Part shown: positions 1 through 12,291 of the stretch, in pieces
How the letters are laid out: every line of letters starts with the position of its first letter
Numbering within the stretch: the first letter of the stretch is position 1
NCBI GenBank assembly: GCA_014904985.1
Contig: MU129075.1
Location: 3,856-67,855 of the forward strand
Reading direction: 5' to 3'
DNA length: 64,000 bases
Source of the DNA: Hydnum rufescens UP504
Lineage: Eukaryota; Basidiomycota; Agaricomycetes; Cantharellales; Hydnaceae
Notes under the pieces: generated by a model
Told to the model about the DNA's origin: nothing
What the model saw: only the letters and a program-made list of their open reading frames with translations
The model's database searches: none
Made by a program: the position numbers and the translations under genes

Positions 1-479
1 TTTGGTTGCTCTTCTCCGCCTTTCGTTGTGCTCTTTCACTTCACTATCCACCCGTTCACTCGTTCAAGTCCACGTTTTTTCTGCGTTTAAACAAGGTACG
101 ACTTTCGATGGTCCCACTCCCCTTCACCATCTGGTTTCAACACTGCAAAGGCCTATGCGCCGCGCGGACAGCAAAACACAATGCCACTGGCCCCGATGTT
201 GCACGGTCCGTCGCTAATCCTTAATTCTCCTCTTTTGTTCCACATCATTGATCCACATCGACATTTTTGTCATTGCATATGCCCCCCTGGATAACCCGAT
301 GCAGCGAATAAGCCTCCCTTTCAATGTTTCACACGTCCACCGGAAAGCGCCCTGGCCGTTTGTTCGATTTTCCTTCCTAGTCAATTGATATTTTTCTGGT
401 ATTCTATGCTGCTCTCACTCTGCTGCTCTCACGACTAAGCTAGTAATAGAGGGGCTGGATGGGTGGGAAAAGAGATTCT

Positions 480-2110
480 GAGACTCCTGGACGATGCGAA
501 ACTCTCTGTCGTCGAAGCGCTCGTCGCCGGACGCAAAACGCGGCATTAGCCGCCCCGCTCGCTCCATTCTGCATATGAGTATGCTAAACGCGGGGGGGGG
601 GGGGGGCTGGGCCTCTGCAATGTCCCCGTGCTGTCCGGCCATTGGCGATCCGGACTATACTGGACCTCTTCATGAAATGCAGTCAGTCCATGCTGTAGGG
701 TGTAGACACGCGCTAAGGGCAGGAGAAGGCAACGTGCCAAGTGGGCGGGGAACAGAAGAACGAGAACTGAGGTCCCGATACCACCCATTCCTAATCATGG
801 TGCCTCAAGTCCTGATGTAAGGCGGATGTCCCGACCAACACCAACAATCGTTTCCACTCCTTCCGCTCCTGCTGGAATTGCTCCACGTTCAAATCCTCGT
901 CAGTCGCCATTCATGCCATGAACTAACCGGGGATTTCATCGTGTTTTGCTCATGGGAAATCAACGCCCCCTTCGAGCCAACCAATTAATGTCAATCCAAC
1001 AAGCTGCTGTATCAAATCCAGGGCACTCAGGCGTCTCAGCAGCACCTTCACTCCAAAGTAAGCACACCTCCCTATACATGTCAGATTCAAATGCTAATAG
1101 TAGATTTGTCGTAGCCAGCGCTTACCGAAGGAGTTCGGATGAATGCAGACAGGTTGACAACCGTGCCAACTAATATATCTCAAGCCGTTCAGATCGATCC
1201 CAACCGCTGGCGCCGGCGCGGGACTTCAGGTGCTGGCTCGATACCGCCGTCCCCCAATCCGCGAAGATCTCCAAACTCATTGGGTCCCTCTTCACTAGCC
1301 CGTGGGCGCTACCGCAAGCTGAGGCCCTACTGGCGGTGGGCCATGGCCGATCAAGCCCTCCGAAATGTGCTCGCGAATTGATTCTACATCATTGAAAACA
1401 GCCTCTGTGTCTGCAGACCGCACAGATTTATCCCCTTCTCCTTCCCAAGACAGGGAGACTCGCTCATGTGCTTTCACTACTTATTCCCTTCGGTCCTCGC
1501 GATGAAGAGAATCCCCAACCGAATCACAATGATTGAATGCTGCTGTAGCTAGGGTGGTAGTTCCCCAGCCTCTCATATGACCCTTGAGTCTGGAGTGTGG
1601 GATACCGGTGATCACCCCGACAGGAAGAGAAGGAAGACGAACGCTGACTACGCCGGCCAAGCCGACGAGACTTCAACGTGGTCTACCGAGGCCATACATG
1701 GAGGCACATCCCAGCGTGGTTCGTTGGGATGGGATGGCACCGGAGTCACCTTCCACTTCAGGTGAGTTGGCTTTATGTATGCAGGCCACACCATCCTAGG
1801 TCCGAATACTGACCGTCAACCCATTCTTTGTTCTTTTCCAGGTTCTTCTTCAGGTTCGAGCACAGGGAAGCGGTATGGGGAAGTGGAAGAGCCACACGCC
1901 AGTCGAGAGGAAAGTGCTTCCCCAAACATGATTCAGAATTACACTCTAGCCCTGCCTCGACAATCTACGGCGTCGGACAATCTTTGCGATCGTCATCTTG
2001 TGATCGCTCAGGACGAATGCGGATGAGGAGAGGCAGACTCTGATCCCAAGAATACTGTGCGAGAGGAAAGATCACGAGGGGATGGGCCTCCGAGGAAGCG
2101 GCATCGATCG
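480..2110 (+). pseudogene. Decayed inverted copy of the low-complexity gene at 4431-6628
   Basis: This stretch reads on the plus strand as a diverged copy of the minus-strand gene at 4431-6628; similarity is strong at, for example, 990-1075 versus 5660-5740 and 1860-2110 versus 4440-4690. Relative to that copy it lacks about 50 bases near 640, carries a run of about 14 G at 590-606, and has a one-base deletion near 1913 that throws the Ser/Arg-rich C-terminal exon out of frame. Some CpG sites of the minus copy are TpG here. No single set of exons gives an intact protein, so I call it a pseudogene. The similarity is seen directly; the direction of decay is inferred. Confidence 0.6.
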
Positions 2111-2479
2111 TACTGATTGTGTTTTATGACTCACATTATTGAACGGACACCTATAGCTGTCTCCGACCTACAGTGAAACAGTTTGGCCTGCCTTTTGTTT
2201 ATACCATTTATCTTATTGCACGGCCCTCATGCATCCCATTGAAGATTTGTTGTATATACTCTCAATTATGACTGATCACACCGTTGGTTGGTTTCTTAAA
2301 ATCTTGAGTCCCAAAATACTAATTGCTGGTTGCTGTCAATTGTCCTTGAAGTGAACTACAGGGACTGAAGGATCAATGTGCAGACTGCCAGTGGAAACCT
2401 TAACAGGCCACAAGCCGAGCCGATCTCGGGTCAAACAGCCGCTGAGCCTTCCAAACGATTCTCCCATCTTGCACTTCCG

Positions 2480-2749
2480 ATGCCCCCACAGAAGAAAAAA
2501 CTACAAGATGTTGTACGAAGGCAGCAGAGCCTCCTTGATGAGGTCGTCGAGGCCCTTCGTCAAGGGGGGGGGAGAGAGATCATCCAAGACATCGACGAAT
2601 TTCGGAAATCGGTTGACATATACCTCCCAGAAACTAAGGCAGCAACCGATTTCACCCGCTCGGAAGCCATGGGGGCATTTGGATTACGGGCCCCCACGCC
2701 TTCTGTCTCGAGGCCACAAGGGTGGCAAATTGAGGAAATTCAGTACTAA
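2480..2749 (+). CDS. Hypothetical short helical protein
   Basis: A frame of about 89 codons opens at the ATG at 2480 (MPPQKKKLQ) and closes at 2749. The product is charged and probably helical, with a Lys/Arg-rich start and a Leu/Glu/Gln-rich middle. I recognise no family. The frame is also open upstream of 2480, so an upstream exon may exist. A run of nine G at 2565 lies inside the frame and could hide a frame error. It may instead be the 5' part of the gene that follows at 2840-3650, but I see no convincing splice pair joining them. Confidence 0.3.
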   Translation: MPPQKKKLQDVVRRQQSLLDEVVEALRQGGGREIIQDIDEFRKSVDIYLPETKAATDFTRSEAMGAFGLRAPTPSVSRPQGWQIEEIQY

Positions 2750-2839
2750 AGGCTTTGAACCAAGCCATTGTCTGTGTATGCCTTTCCATTAGTTCAAAGG
2801 TTCATTATCAGCTGACAGTGTGATTGGGAATAGATGTGC

Positions 2840-3650
2840 TGATGGACAACTATATGAAGAACTTTGATCGGGCAAGTGAAGCAGTGATGCAGAACTGCAA
2901 TCGACTTCGTCTTGAATGAATGCTTGACGGCCATGGTGAGCTCATAGATTTTTGAACAAAGGATATCATTTGCCCTTTGCAACCTCAGAAAAGCAATATT
3001 GCGCCGACCTCTCCTGGCCAGATGACTGGCAATCATCCCAAGCCTACTCCTCCCCCGTCTACTCCTCCCCAGTCTGCTCCCCCGCTGGAGACATCAAAGT
3101 CTTTGGCGAGCTGCCTTTCTCGCACAAAATCACCCTTGTAAATCAATCATCATCATCGGGTCTTATAGTCAAAGGCCGTGTAGATCACGGTATTGGACGC
3201 TCCATCCCCCATTATGATTCTGATAGACGACGTTTCCAATCTCTCCTCCTCCTTGTTGAAGCGAAGTCAGCGGAGAATACAATGGCGGCTTTCACCCAAC
3301 TCATTGTATACTTGGGGTCGCTCCGCCAATCTCGGTTATCCCGGAATCGAAGTGACACTTCGGTCTACGGTGTTGCCTCTGATGGATATGTGTTTGGTTT
3401 TGTTGCTATAACACATGATGGGCTCCTTTTACAAAGCAGGCTATTTGATATCACTAGGGGGGACTTACCAAAGGTGCTAGGGTGCTTAAAGTATTTACTT
3501 GAAAAATCGGCAAGCATGTCCCCAAACCTCACTCCAGACAAGAAGATGGGATATCCCTCGAAGGGTGATGACGGTGGAGATCCGGCGATTGACCTGGATG
3601 ACGATTCAGATGATGACGATTCAGACGATGATGATTCAGATGATGACTAG
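2840..3650 (+). CDS. PD-(D/E)XK-like (restriction-endonuclease fold) hypothetical protein with poly-acidic tail
   Basis: The long open part runs 2952-3650. The core resembles the PD-(D/E)XK nuclease fold. An Asp occurs in GRVDHGIG (about codons 76-83), then a hydrophobic strand ends in LLLVEAKS, which supplies the E-x-K pair, and a helix AFTQLIVYL supplies the conserved Gln. The C-terminus is almost pure Asp/Ser, encoded by GAT/GAC repeats at 3597-3650. No ATG opens the long frame, so an N-terminal exon is expected upstream. A helical stretch MDNYMKNFD at 2842 is a candidate, probably followed by a short intron ending at the AG near 2946. The fold assignment is by motif only. Fungal proteins of this type occur near transposons and in Crinkler-type effectors, but that link is inference. 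A second relative lies at 52587-53305. Confidence 0.5.
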
Positions 3651-4430
3651 CATGATTGGTGGGTTTTATCCTTAACATTGTCTGATCCGTCTCACTTTCC
3701 TTGCCCTTGCAGATAAACCCTTTTTTTAGCCTCGCCATCACGTAGATTCTTGTTCTTCTATTTCACTTTCCATTGTCATTGCATCTCCAAAAGTCAAAAC
3801 CTGTAACCAAACCTAGGGTCAAAATAGGATAATTGATGCTGTTATTCCTGCTACCTCGACACTAGTGACCCCTGAACAAAGGGTGTGTACACCCACGTGA
3901 TCCCAGGCGCGTTCCCCACTTCTGCGGGTTCCCCCCCTTCGCTTGCTGACATGTCCTTGCTGCTGGCACCCCAGTGATGTCCTAACACTCTCAGATGCGC
4001 CTTTCCACAGTGGACACCTTCTTTTGCACCCAGCAGTGCTCACTATCAAGGAGATGGCTCCCATTGGACTGTGTGAGAAACAGTGCTGTGGGATTATATT
4101 AGCCAGATGCTCACTCACTTGGACATTCGTTTGTTCCGACATTCATTAGAGTCCATGTTTTTTTACAATATAATGCCCGTATGCTCATCTATAATTGAGA
4201 GTATATGCTACATGGGTATCATGGAGAAATCCCGAATGGATACAGATCTATAGGGGCGGGATACTGGAGGACAATGGGTATAGAGGCGTGAGGGCGGGGA
4301 ACAATAAGATGAATGGTATAAACAAACAAGGCCAAACGGTTTCACTGCAGGCGGTATAGGGAACCTCTCTATCGGAGGGCGCAGAGAAATATAAGCGTCC
4401 ATTCAATAACCTGGGTCATCAAACACAAAA
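3651..4430. other. Intergenic, no gene seen
   Basis: I see no convincing coding sequence, RNA gene or repeat between the acidic-tailed gene and the 3' end of the minus-strand gene at 4431. The short open frames here lack codon bias and family motifs. Confidence 0.4.
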
Positions 4431-6628
4431 TCAGTACGATCGATGCCGCTTCCTCGGAGGCCCGTCCCCTCCCGATCTTTCCTCTCGAGTATTATTCTCG
4501 GGATCAGAGTGGCATCTATTTCTCCTCGTCCGCATTCGTCCTGAGCGATCACGAGATGATGATCGCGAAGATTGTCCAACACCGTAGACGGTCGAGGCGG
4601 GGCTAGAGTATAATTCTGAATCGTGTTCGCCGAAGTCACTTTCCTCTCGACTGGCGCGTGGCTCTTCCACTTCTCGCGACCGCTTCGCCGCGCTGGATCC
4701 CGCTGAAGAACCTGGAAAAGAAGAAAGAATCGGTGGAGGGTCAGTATTTGGACCCAGGATCGAGTGGTCTTCATACATAAAGCCAACTCACCTGAAGTGA
4801 AAGGCGACCCTAGCACTCCCGCCCCAATGTCCAGTGGCAACCCGTATCTGTTTCCGAATTCAGATCGAGGGGGAGATATCGATCCATCGTCGAGGTTGCG
4901 GTCTGAGCCTCGCCGCGATCCAAATCCCCCATCAGGTAGCAGTCGTAGACCACGTCTGGATCAGCTCATCCATGGTGCCATCCCATCCCCATGAACCACG
5001 CTGGGATGTACCTCCATGTATGGCCTCGGTAGACCACGTCGAACTCACGTCGCTTGCTCCAGCGTGGTCAGCGTCCGTCTTCCTTCTCTTCCTCTCGGGG
5101 TGATCGCCCGCATCCCCCACTGTGGACTCAGGAATCGTATGAGAGGCTGAGAAGTACCACCCCTAGCTACGGCAGCACTCGACCATTGTGATTCGGTTGA
5201 AGGTTCTCTTCGTCGCGGGGACCGAATGGAATAAATAGTCAGGGCACATGAGCGAGTCGCCCTGTCTTGGGAAGGATCAGGGGCTAAATCTGTGCGGTCT
5301 GCAGACACGGAGGCTGTGTTCAATGACGTAGAATCAATTCGCGAGCACGTTTCCGAGGGTTGATCGGCCACGGCCCATCCGCTAGTAGGGCCTGAGCTCG
5401 CGGCGGCGCCCGCCGGGCTAGTGAAGGACCCAATGAGTTTGGCGATCTTCGCGGATTGGGGGACGACGGTATTGAGACAGCACCTGAAGTCCCGCGCCGG
5501 CCCCGGCGGCTGGGATCGACCTGAACGGCTTGAGATCTATAAGTTGGCACGAGTGTTGACCTGTCTGCATTCGTCCGGACTCCTTCAGAAATCGCTGGCC
5601 ACGATAAATCTACTATTAGCATTTGGAATCTGACATGTATAGGGAGGTGTGCTTACTTTGAAGTGAAGGCGTCGATGAGGCTCCTGAGTGCCCTGGATTT
5701 GATACAGCAGCTTGTTGGATTGACATTGATTGGCTGGCTCGAAGGAGACGTCGATTTCCTATGAGCAAAACACTATGAAATCCCTGGTTAGTTAATGGAA
5801 AGAATAGCGACTGACGAGCATTTGAACGTGGAGCAATTCCAGCAGGAGCGGAAGTGGAAACGATTGTTCGGCTGGTCGGGATATCTGCCTTATATCAGGA
5901 CTTGAGAAGGCACCATGATTAGGAATGGATGGTGTTGGGGCCTCAGTTCTCGTTCTTTCGTTCCCCCGCCCACTTGGCACGTTGCCTTCTCCATCTGCCC
6001 TTAGCGCGTGCCTACGTCCTACAGCATGGACTGACCGCATTTCATGGAGAGGTCCAATATAGTCCGGATCGCCAATAATCAACGTTCCCGTGCGTGTCAG
6101 TCCCATAGGCGATGGCCGGGCAGCATGGGGACGTTGCAGAGGCCCAGCCCCCCCGCGTTTGGCGTACTCATATGCAAAATCGAGAGGTGGCAGATTTCGA
6201 AGGTCTGGACGGTCACTTGTAGCAGCACCATGGTTTGTTGCATTTGACGCATCCAAGTTGAGGGGAGCCAAGGGCGGCATGAGAATTCTAGCATTCCGGG
6301 GCGCCCTGGGGGGTGCACGAGGAGCCTGAGGCGGCTGTAGGACACGGAGAACCGGTTGGTTGGGAGTATGTGGTGTGGGAGATCGTACTATAGGCGAGGG
6401 GCGAGAGGTCGATGAGAGAGTATGGGAACCAGCCGTGACTGATTGAGACGATCCTAGAGATGTAGATCGTTCTCCACGTCGAGCATCTGTCCCGACTTGC
6501 TCATCTTGTTCAACAAGAGAACGATGGCCAGGAGACACGACGACGTCAAGGCTTGCCGAATAAGACGTGAACCTACGCACGAGGTCCCGCAAGCCCTCAT
6601 AAAGGTCGTAGAAAGAAGCACGAGTCAT
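4431..6628 (-). CDS. Low-complexity Ser/Pro/Arg-rich hypothetical protein
   Basis: This is a multi-exon gene on the minus strand. The first long exon starts at the ATG ending at 6628 (MTRASFYDLYEGL) and runs to about 5900. It is Pro/Ser/Arg-rich, with a stretch of PPQAPRAPPRAPR type. Further exons lie at about 5750-5660 (SIQQAAVSNPGHS), 5620-5320, 5120-4930 and 4740-4431. The last is Ser/Arg-rich and ends in PPRKRHRSY, a plausible nuclear localisation signal. I recognise no domain, and the protein looks largely disordered. A decayed inverted copy lies at 480-2110. Exon junctions are not settled, so the exact protein is uncertain. Function is unknown. Confidence 0.4.
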
Positions 6629-7374
6629 GGGTCTATTCGAATTTCGGACTCGTTAATTAACTGGGGATGGAAGGAACAGCCAAAGACTCGTAGATTAGAC
6701 ACGTTAGGGCGTCTTCAGTGTGGGTTTTCGAGGCGAGAGTTGAGAGGACTGTCTAGGAAACCGGTCCCAGGGTATTTGGTTGCCAAAACCATGATCGCGG
6801 TGCTTATGAAGGATGTGGTATGCCAAGGGTAAAGGTGGGACGAACAAACGTCGCAAGTAGAGTGGGGGTAAGGTGGAAGGACTGACAATTGGAAGACATT
6901 TGCTTCCGTGCCACCATGGTTCCCGGTGGCCCTTCACGGGTTGTCACTCCTTCTGAGAGTGGTGTAGATCCAAATAGTTCGCACTATTGTTCAATGACTG
7001 CACTTGAGGGCTTTCAGTGTTCTTCGACTAGAACAGGATCGGTCTCCCGTAAGGGTATTCCTCCGACAACAGCGCAAGTTTGATGAATCCTGTCTTGCCC
7101 GAGCCCCCCCAAGGGCTGACGGAATCCAACTCTGTAGCGAACAGTAAGTCTCAATTTTTGCCTCAGCCAGCTGAAGCAATCCATGGGCACAAACCCGTGT
7201 ACTGCTGACCTATTTCACACATTGTGCATTGTAATACATGACGGCTACTGCGTGCTGAATCTTTACCAATATGCATTAGAACTACTATTCATCCACTACA
7301 CCCAGACTGCGAAGCATTATTCCATACATAAATCAATACCTTGGCCCCATAGTTGATTAAGGCTCGGCTAACGG
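6629..7374. other. Intergenic, no gene seen
   Basis: This is the gap between two minus-strand genes. It probably contains the promoter of the gene starting at 6628 and the 3' flank of the DUF2306 gene. Short open frames on both strands show no recognisable motif. Confidence 0.4.
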
Positions 7375-8708
7375 CTACTTGGTAGTAGACTGTCGTTTCA
7401 ACCGGACACTTTCCCCGTGCGTTAACGCAAGATAAACTTCAACACTGAAAAGGGAAATTGAAGCGTATGTGTCAGTCTGACGTCGGACTAATAACAAAGT
7501 GGGTACAAAAGGGACCAACCATATGCAGTGAATGAAGATTGCGAGCCACGCAGCCATGGTGACCGTCGCCCGCCCGGGACTCTCTATTCCCAGAGTGTCC
7601 TGGAGGTTCTCGGGGATCGAAATGAACGTATCATTGACTCGCAGGCCTTCCAACGAATCAAGCTGTCCGGATGGGAATGCTGTAGCATACGGGTTATCGT
7701 TTTTCAATATGAAAGCAGTGTGGTGAAAAAAGGGCTACAGTAGTAGCGTCAGGATCCTCCCTAGGGGACAACAATGAATCGAGAGTAATCTCACAGTATA
7801 GGTATTTGCCCTCCACCCAAAAACAGCCACACTGAGGAACAAGGTGGTCTTCAAGGTGATGGTAACACTTGCATACGCCCAGGCCCTCAGCATCCACCTC
7901 CGATGGGCATCCACTCTCGCATTTCGAACGCTGCTGATGCCAAAAATGAGGGATGAAGAGACAATAAGGGCAAGTGTGTAGAAGGCCAATTGCATGGGTG
8001 GTCCCCCGCCATAGGAGCATCGAGCGATGAATATTTCACTGACAATAGCGACAAGCATTAAGGTCATGGTAAGATAGCCATTGATTCGGTGAAGCCACAA
8101 TGCGGCATAGCGGATTTTCTGGATGAACTGGAATGGGGCTAAAAGTCCTCATCAATGACTTCGCAGAGCTCGATGGAAGACGTAAAACCGACCAAGAAAT
8201 CCAGCAGGCAGGGCACATGCTAAATGTAATAACAGCCCGAACCTGGGATACCCCTCCGTGAACCTGGAAGAGAACGATGTTGTGAGCCGATCAAACTCAT
8301 ATGACTTCGCACCCGCTCACCAGTGTCGGCTCTGGTTTAATAATTCAACTTCAGGTGCAGTTGAAAGGGGATACTTTAACCTGCACTCGTTCACAGAAAA
8401 GTTGGATCAAGCCCTCAAAGGATCTTGACCGGAATGGGAGGTGCTCACGTTAAAATAAAACAAAGAACCAGTGAGGCGATCAGGGCAAGAAATAGCTTTG
8501 CATTGCGCCTGCTCAAGAACCCCAAACCCTGCTGAACGTATGAGAAGAAAGTTGTGGGTGGTGGCTCGGGCGAAACTGATCGATGAGATCCTCTCCTCCC
8601 TCTTGATAGGTTTACTCTATCCGCAACGAAACGGGGTAGCTGGGAACCAGAGAGGAGAAGACCAGTGATCTCCGTAGCAAGTAATGGGTGTGTAGTCTTT
8701 GCGGACAT
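7375..8708 (-). CDS. DUF2306-type multi-pass membrane protein
   Basis: The start ATG ends at 8708 (MSAKTTHPLLATE). The first exon ends in a membrane segment near 8445. Later exons give a run of transmembrane helices: HLACALPAGFL (about 8240-8200), then after an intron FQFIQKIRYAALWLHRINGY (about 8145-8060), and on to about 7800. The motifs LHRINGYL and AHRRWMLRAWAYA match the conserved His/Arg pattern of the DUF2306 membrane family. A last hydrophobic segment (AAWLAIFIHCIW) and a short basic tail follow, with the stop at 7375. Introns are inferred from GT-AG pairs that keep frame. The biochemical role of the family is not established. The promoter side faces the hAT element at 8866. Confidence 0.7.
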
Positions 8709-8857
8709 AACTGCCCCAGAGTGCTGCACGGTGAATATAAGCAAGCGTCAGATGCAGCGTGCGCGCCATATATGGATTCCTTGGAGCGCTTCTGTGGCTG
8801 AGGTCGCTCCTTTGGTTAAAGACGGAAGTTGCCGTTTCGAATGTTGTGTGACTCTGA

Positions 8858-8865
8858 GTCTGAGT
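8858..8865. repeat. Left target-site duplication of the hAT element
   Basis: GTCTGAGT occurs immediately before the left terminal inverted repeat and again at 12292-12299 immediately after the right one. An exact 8-bp direct duplication is the hallmark of hAT insertion. Confidence 0.9.
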
Positions 8866-11800
8866 TAGTGTTGCCTTGGTTCGACTTCAGCTCAACTTCG
8901 GGCGACTCCGAGTGACTTCCGCTGACTTTGACTTATGTCCGAAGTCAAGTCAAATTTGTGGCTTGACTTTGACTCGAGCTGACTTGAGTCATTTGCGGTA
9001 TATACATATATACATAATGATATGCAAAGCATCCTCAATCATCATTAATAAGTGCTGAGTCTAGTATATGTTCCAGCTCGGGTGTTTCTGCATGCAAAAG
9101 GCTGTGAAGAGCATCGCCGGCCCCAGTATCCCCCCGATTATCCATCAATTCCTCAAGCTGAGTCTGGAGACCTTCCGTAAAATTCAGCCGCCTCTTTTTG
9201 AGCATGAACTTAAGCATTTGGAGGGCTTCCATTAATTCCGGTTTCATATGATTCTGGCACTTTGTTGCAGTTTCGGAGCTAGAAGAAAATATGCGCTCGC
9301 AAGGCACGGAGGATGCCTGAATTGGCAGATAATCCATAGCGAGTCGGAACCATGTGGGTAGGATATGCTCTTGCTCCTACAGGAGCAATAAGATAGAGCC
9401 ACAGGTGATCCACTGCATTACATACCTGCCAGAAACGCAGTAGCGGTTTGTTGAGAGGAGTACACTTTGCTGTTATGTAAGCCGTAAATTCGTCGTCTAC
9501 ACTTGTTTCTGTTTCGTCTTCGTCATCGTCGTTAACAAGACCAAGCTTGATGCGAGCAGTTTCGGAAAGGCTGGTTGAGGTTGCTAGACCTGACAAAGGT
9601 ATAGCCATTGAGCATAGAGCTCTATACTTTTTGAGCTAATCTGGCGTGAGGAATACCAAAAAACCACGACAGTAGTGCCACTCACCTCATCTTTCACCCA
9701 CCCGACTGCAATTTCTTGCTCTATAACAGACCAGTTTTTATTGATGAAGCTAAATTTGATTGCCGGATTGAGAACTAGACGAATAGAGTGTGTCAGGTGT
9801 GATTTGGGGCTGCTATATCTATAGGTAGCGCACCCATAGCAATTACATAGGTGGGACTCCTCCCAGCTTTCTCGTGGTATTTGTTTAACCACTCCATTCC
9901 CTCATACACATAGCAGCTAATATCATGATGCATGGCAGCGTGGGATTCCCAGCAATTTTGAAGCCTCTGGAACGCAGGCAACACCCCGCTGAGGACAGGG
10001 GTGGCCTCGCCTGACATTAACTGTTGGACAGAGTGCAGGAACTGTGAGAAAATACAAGGACTGAAATGAGAGCTTGCTTCAAGACTTCAGGTGCCCACAT
10101 ACTGATAGTATTTCGTGAATTTTCTCTGCCATGGCCCATTGGGCATCATTTAGGTCCTTATTTTGGATTTCACGAAATTTTCACTTTGCACCCATCACCT
10201 TGATTGCCTGTGAACAGCTTTAGCAAGAAATCCACAGACTGATATCTTTGGACTCACAGGCCGTGCGGGTATTGCTCTATCTAGCATCCCATATGCTGAA
10301 TCCCAGCGAGTTTCGACATCCCGTAGCAATTCTTTCTCAGGGATTCGTGGCTCGAACTCATCTGAAGTGTTCCCCTCTTGGATAATTTCCATGAATGCTA
10401 TATGGCGGTCACCTGTAGATCGGACAGCATGAACAAGTCCGCGCACTCGTGCCATGATATCCCCGTCTGCTGCAGTCTTTAAAAGGGTGAGAATATGCTG
10501 AACAGATATATTTATAACATGAGGGAAACATCTAGAGACACACAATGTTTAGTCATCATCTAGATGCAACTAATGACGCAGATCATGCTTACTGGACTCT
10601 ATTTCCCTCTGCCGAGAATTGAACACCTCTGGCTTTCAAGACTCGCTCCAACTCAACCATAAAGGTGGCATTGTTTGAGGCATTGTTGAGTGTCCACCAA
10701 CCAACCTATTTTTGAACTCGTTATTATCAGATTCACACAAGTGAGCCAAACATACCTTATCTACGGGGATGCCGGCACGTTCAAGTAAGTGCCAAACGGC
10801 AGAGCATATAGACTTTCCATCATGAGATCCGGGGAGATAATGGAAGGCGATTAGATCAGCACGAAGGGAAAGGGTCCCGTCTTGACATCACTGTATCCAA
10901 TGGGCAGTAACTGCTAAGTATGGCCGCAATACTCCATCAGTCCAGATATCAGCTGTGAATGAGACCTTCCCCAGGGAAGACTAGAGATATTGTATTTCGT
11001 CACACGAGGGAACGGAATTTGGCTATGAGATTCTTACTGCAACCTCCCGCTTCAAATTTTTGAACTCCGCATGCCACATTTGAATAATCATTTTCCGCAC
11101 CAAAGTTCGGCCAGGGAGTTCTTTGATTGTTACAGAATCACACAAATAAACTAGAAGTGCCTTGAACTCCGGACACTCGACCACATTTATGGCCGTGAAT
11201 GAGATTTCAGTGCTCATCCTGGACCCCATGTATGCACTGTAAGACCTACCTGATCATCTGCGGTGATCCAATTCACAAGGTGTCAAAGCAGACCTTCCAC
11301 CGTAACCTCCTCCCTTGCCATCTTGCTTGCCTCAATACTATGTTGCTGGATTTGATGACTCTTACACAGGGACTCAATTGCAATTGGCCACCCATGCATA
11401 GTGCACGCTTCAAGATACTCGTCCGGGTGGTATGTTTCTAGATGCTTGCGGAGTGTAGTTGTACTCGAGTTGCCATATACCCAAGTGCGGCTATCGTCCG
11501 GGAGCTTGTTCTCGTCACAGAGTGACCTAGGATTACATACACATTTAGTCATATTATGAATGTCGGGCATGAGACTAATGCGGAAATAATAATACCTGCA
11601 TCGCTTACACTCAGCATGTGGCCTATGAGATGCCTCTATATATCTTGCAAAGAAATGATCAACATCTTTTGTCTTTGAGGTACCCTTTTTTAGCATTTTC
11701 TTAGAATTACGGTGCAACGGCGATTTTCCTGGATTCGGCGAGTACGTTTTGGCAGGTTGAACATGCTTATATCGTCCCAGAATAGGTGTCCTTGGTGGCA

Positions 11801-12291
11801 TGGGTGTCCCTGGCAGTGTGGGGGCAGACTGTTTGTCAGACTCTTCTGTAGGAACTGTCATATTTGTGAGGGTGGCACCGGGTGTGAGTGAAAGTGAACT
11901 AGCTATTGATGGTGTGAGCAGCTGGGGGTCTATTGCTTCCACCCGTGGGTGCTTTTGGCCTTCGGACACAGACTCAGCTCGAGGGCGCTTCAAGTTCGGT
12001 GGCATGACGGAAGTACGATGAGAGTGAGCCTCAGCGAGGAATCGTATGGTCACATGACTTCCCAGCCATTACCCCACTATATATTTTCTGTACACAGATG
12101 GCTACCACTCGATTTTTATTTTAGCTATCTAGTCTACTGAATTTTGGCTTGAGCTGACTTCAAGTCAAGTCAAGTTGGTCGAAGTCGAAGCCAAGTCAAA
12201 AGATTTGTAAGCAATGACTTGGCTTGACTTGACTTCAAATGGCTTGACTCGTGACTCAAGTCGACTCCAAGCCCGAGTCACGGCAACACTA
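8866..12291 (-). mobile_element. hAT-superfamily DNA transposon, complete with TIRs and 8-bp TSD
   Basis: The element is 3,426 bp long. It starts TAGTGTTGCC and ends GGCAACACTA, which are inverse complements. The subterminal 100-150 bp at both ends are dense in GACTTGACTT/AAGTCAAGTC-type motifs, likely transposase binding sites. It is flanked by the exact duplication GTCTGAGT. One transposase gene lies inside on the minus strand. Short elements at 23903-24125 and 47361-47571 share its terminal sequence and could have been moved by the same enzyme. Ends and duplication are read directly; the superfamily follows from TSD length, TIR type and the transposase. Confidence 0.92.
9035..12005 (-). 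CDS. hAT transposase (BED zinc finger, RNase H-like core, dimerisation domain)
   Basis: I prefer the start at 12005 (MPPNLKRPRAE), although 12053 is also in frame. A Pro/Ser-rich N-terminus leads to a BED-type finger: ECKRC, then after an intron TTTLRKHLETYH, giving C-x2-C and H-x4-H. LVNWITADDQ and INVVECPEFKALL (about 11250-11130) are typical of fungal hAT enzymes. VSFTADIWTDG at about 10960 carries the first catalytic Asp. The second conserved block reads WTLNNASNN (about 10705), with Asn where hAT transposases normally have Asp. The C-terminal dimerisation block QASSVPCERIFSSSS lies at about 9320-9275, and the stop is at 9035. A likely frame break near 10890 and the D-to-N change suggest the copy is now inactive. 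It has at least seven exons, and junctions are approximate. Confidence 0.8.
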
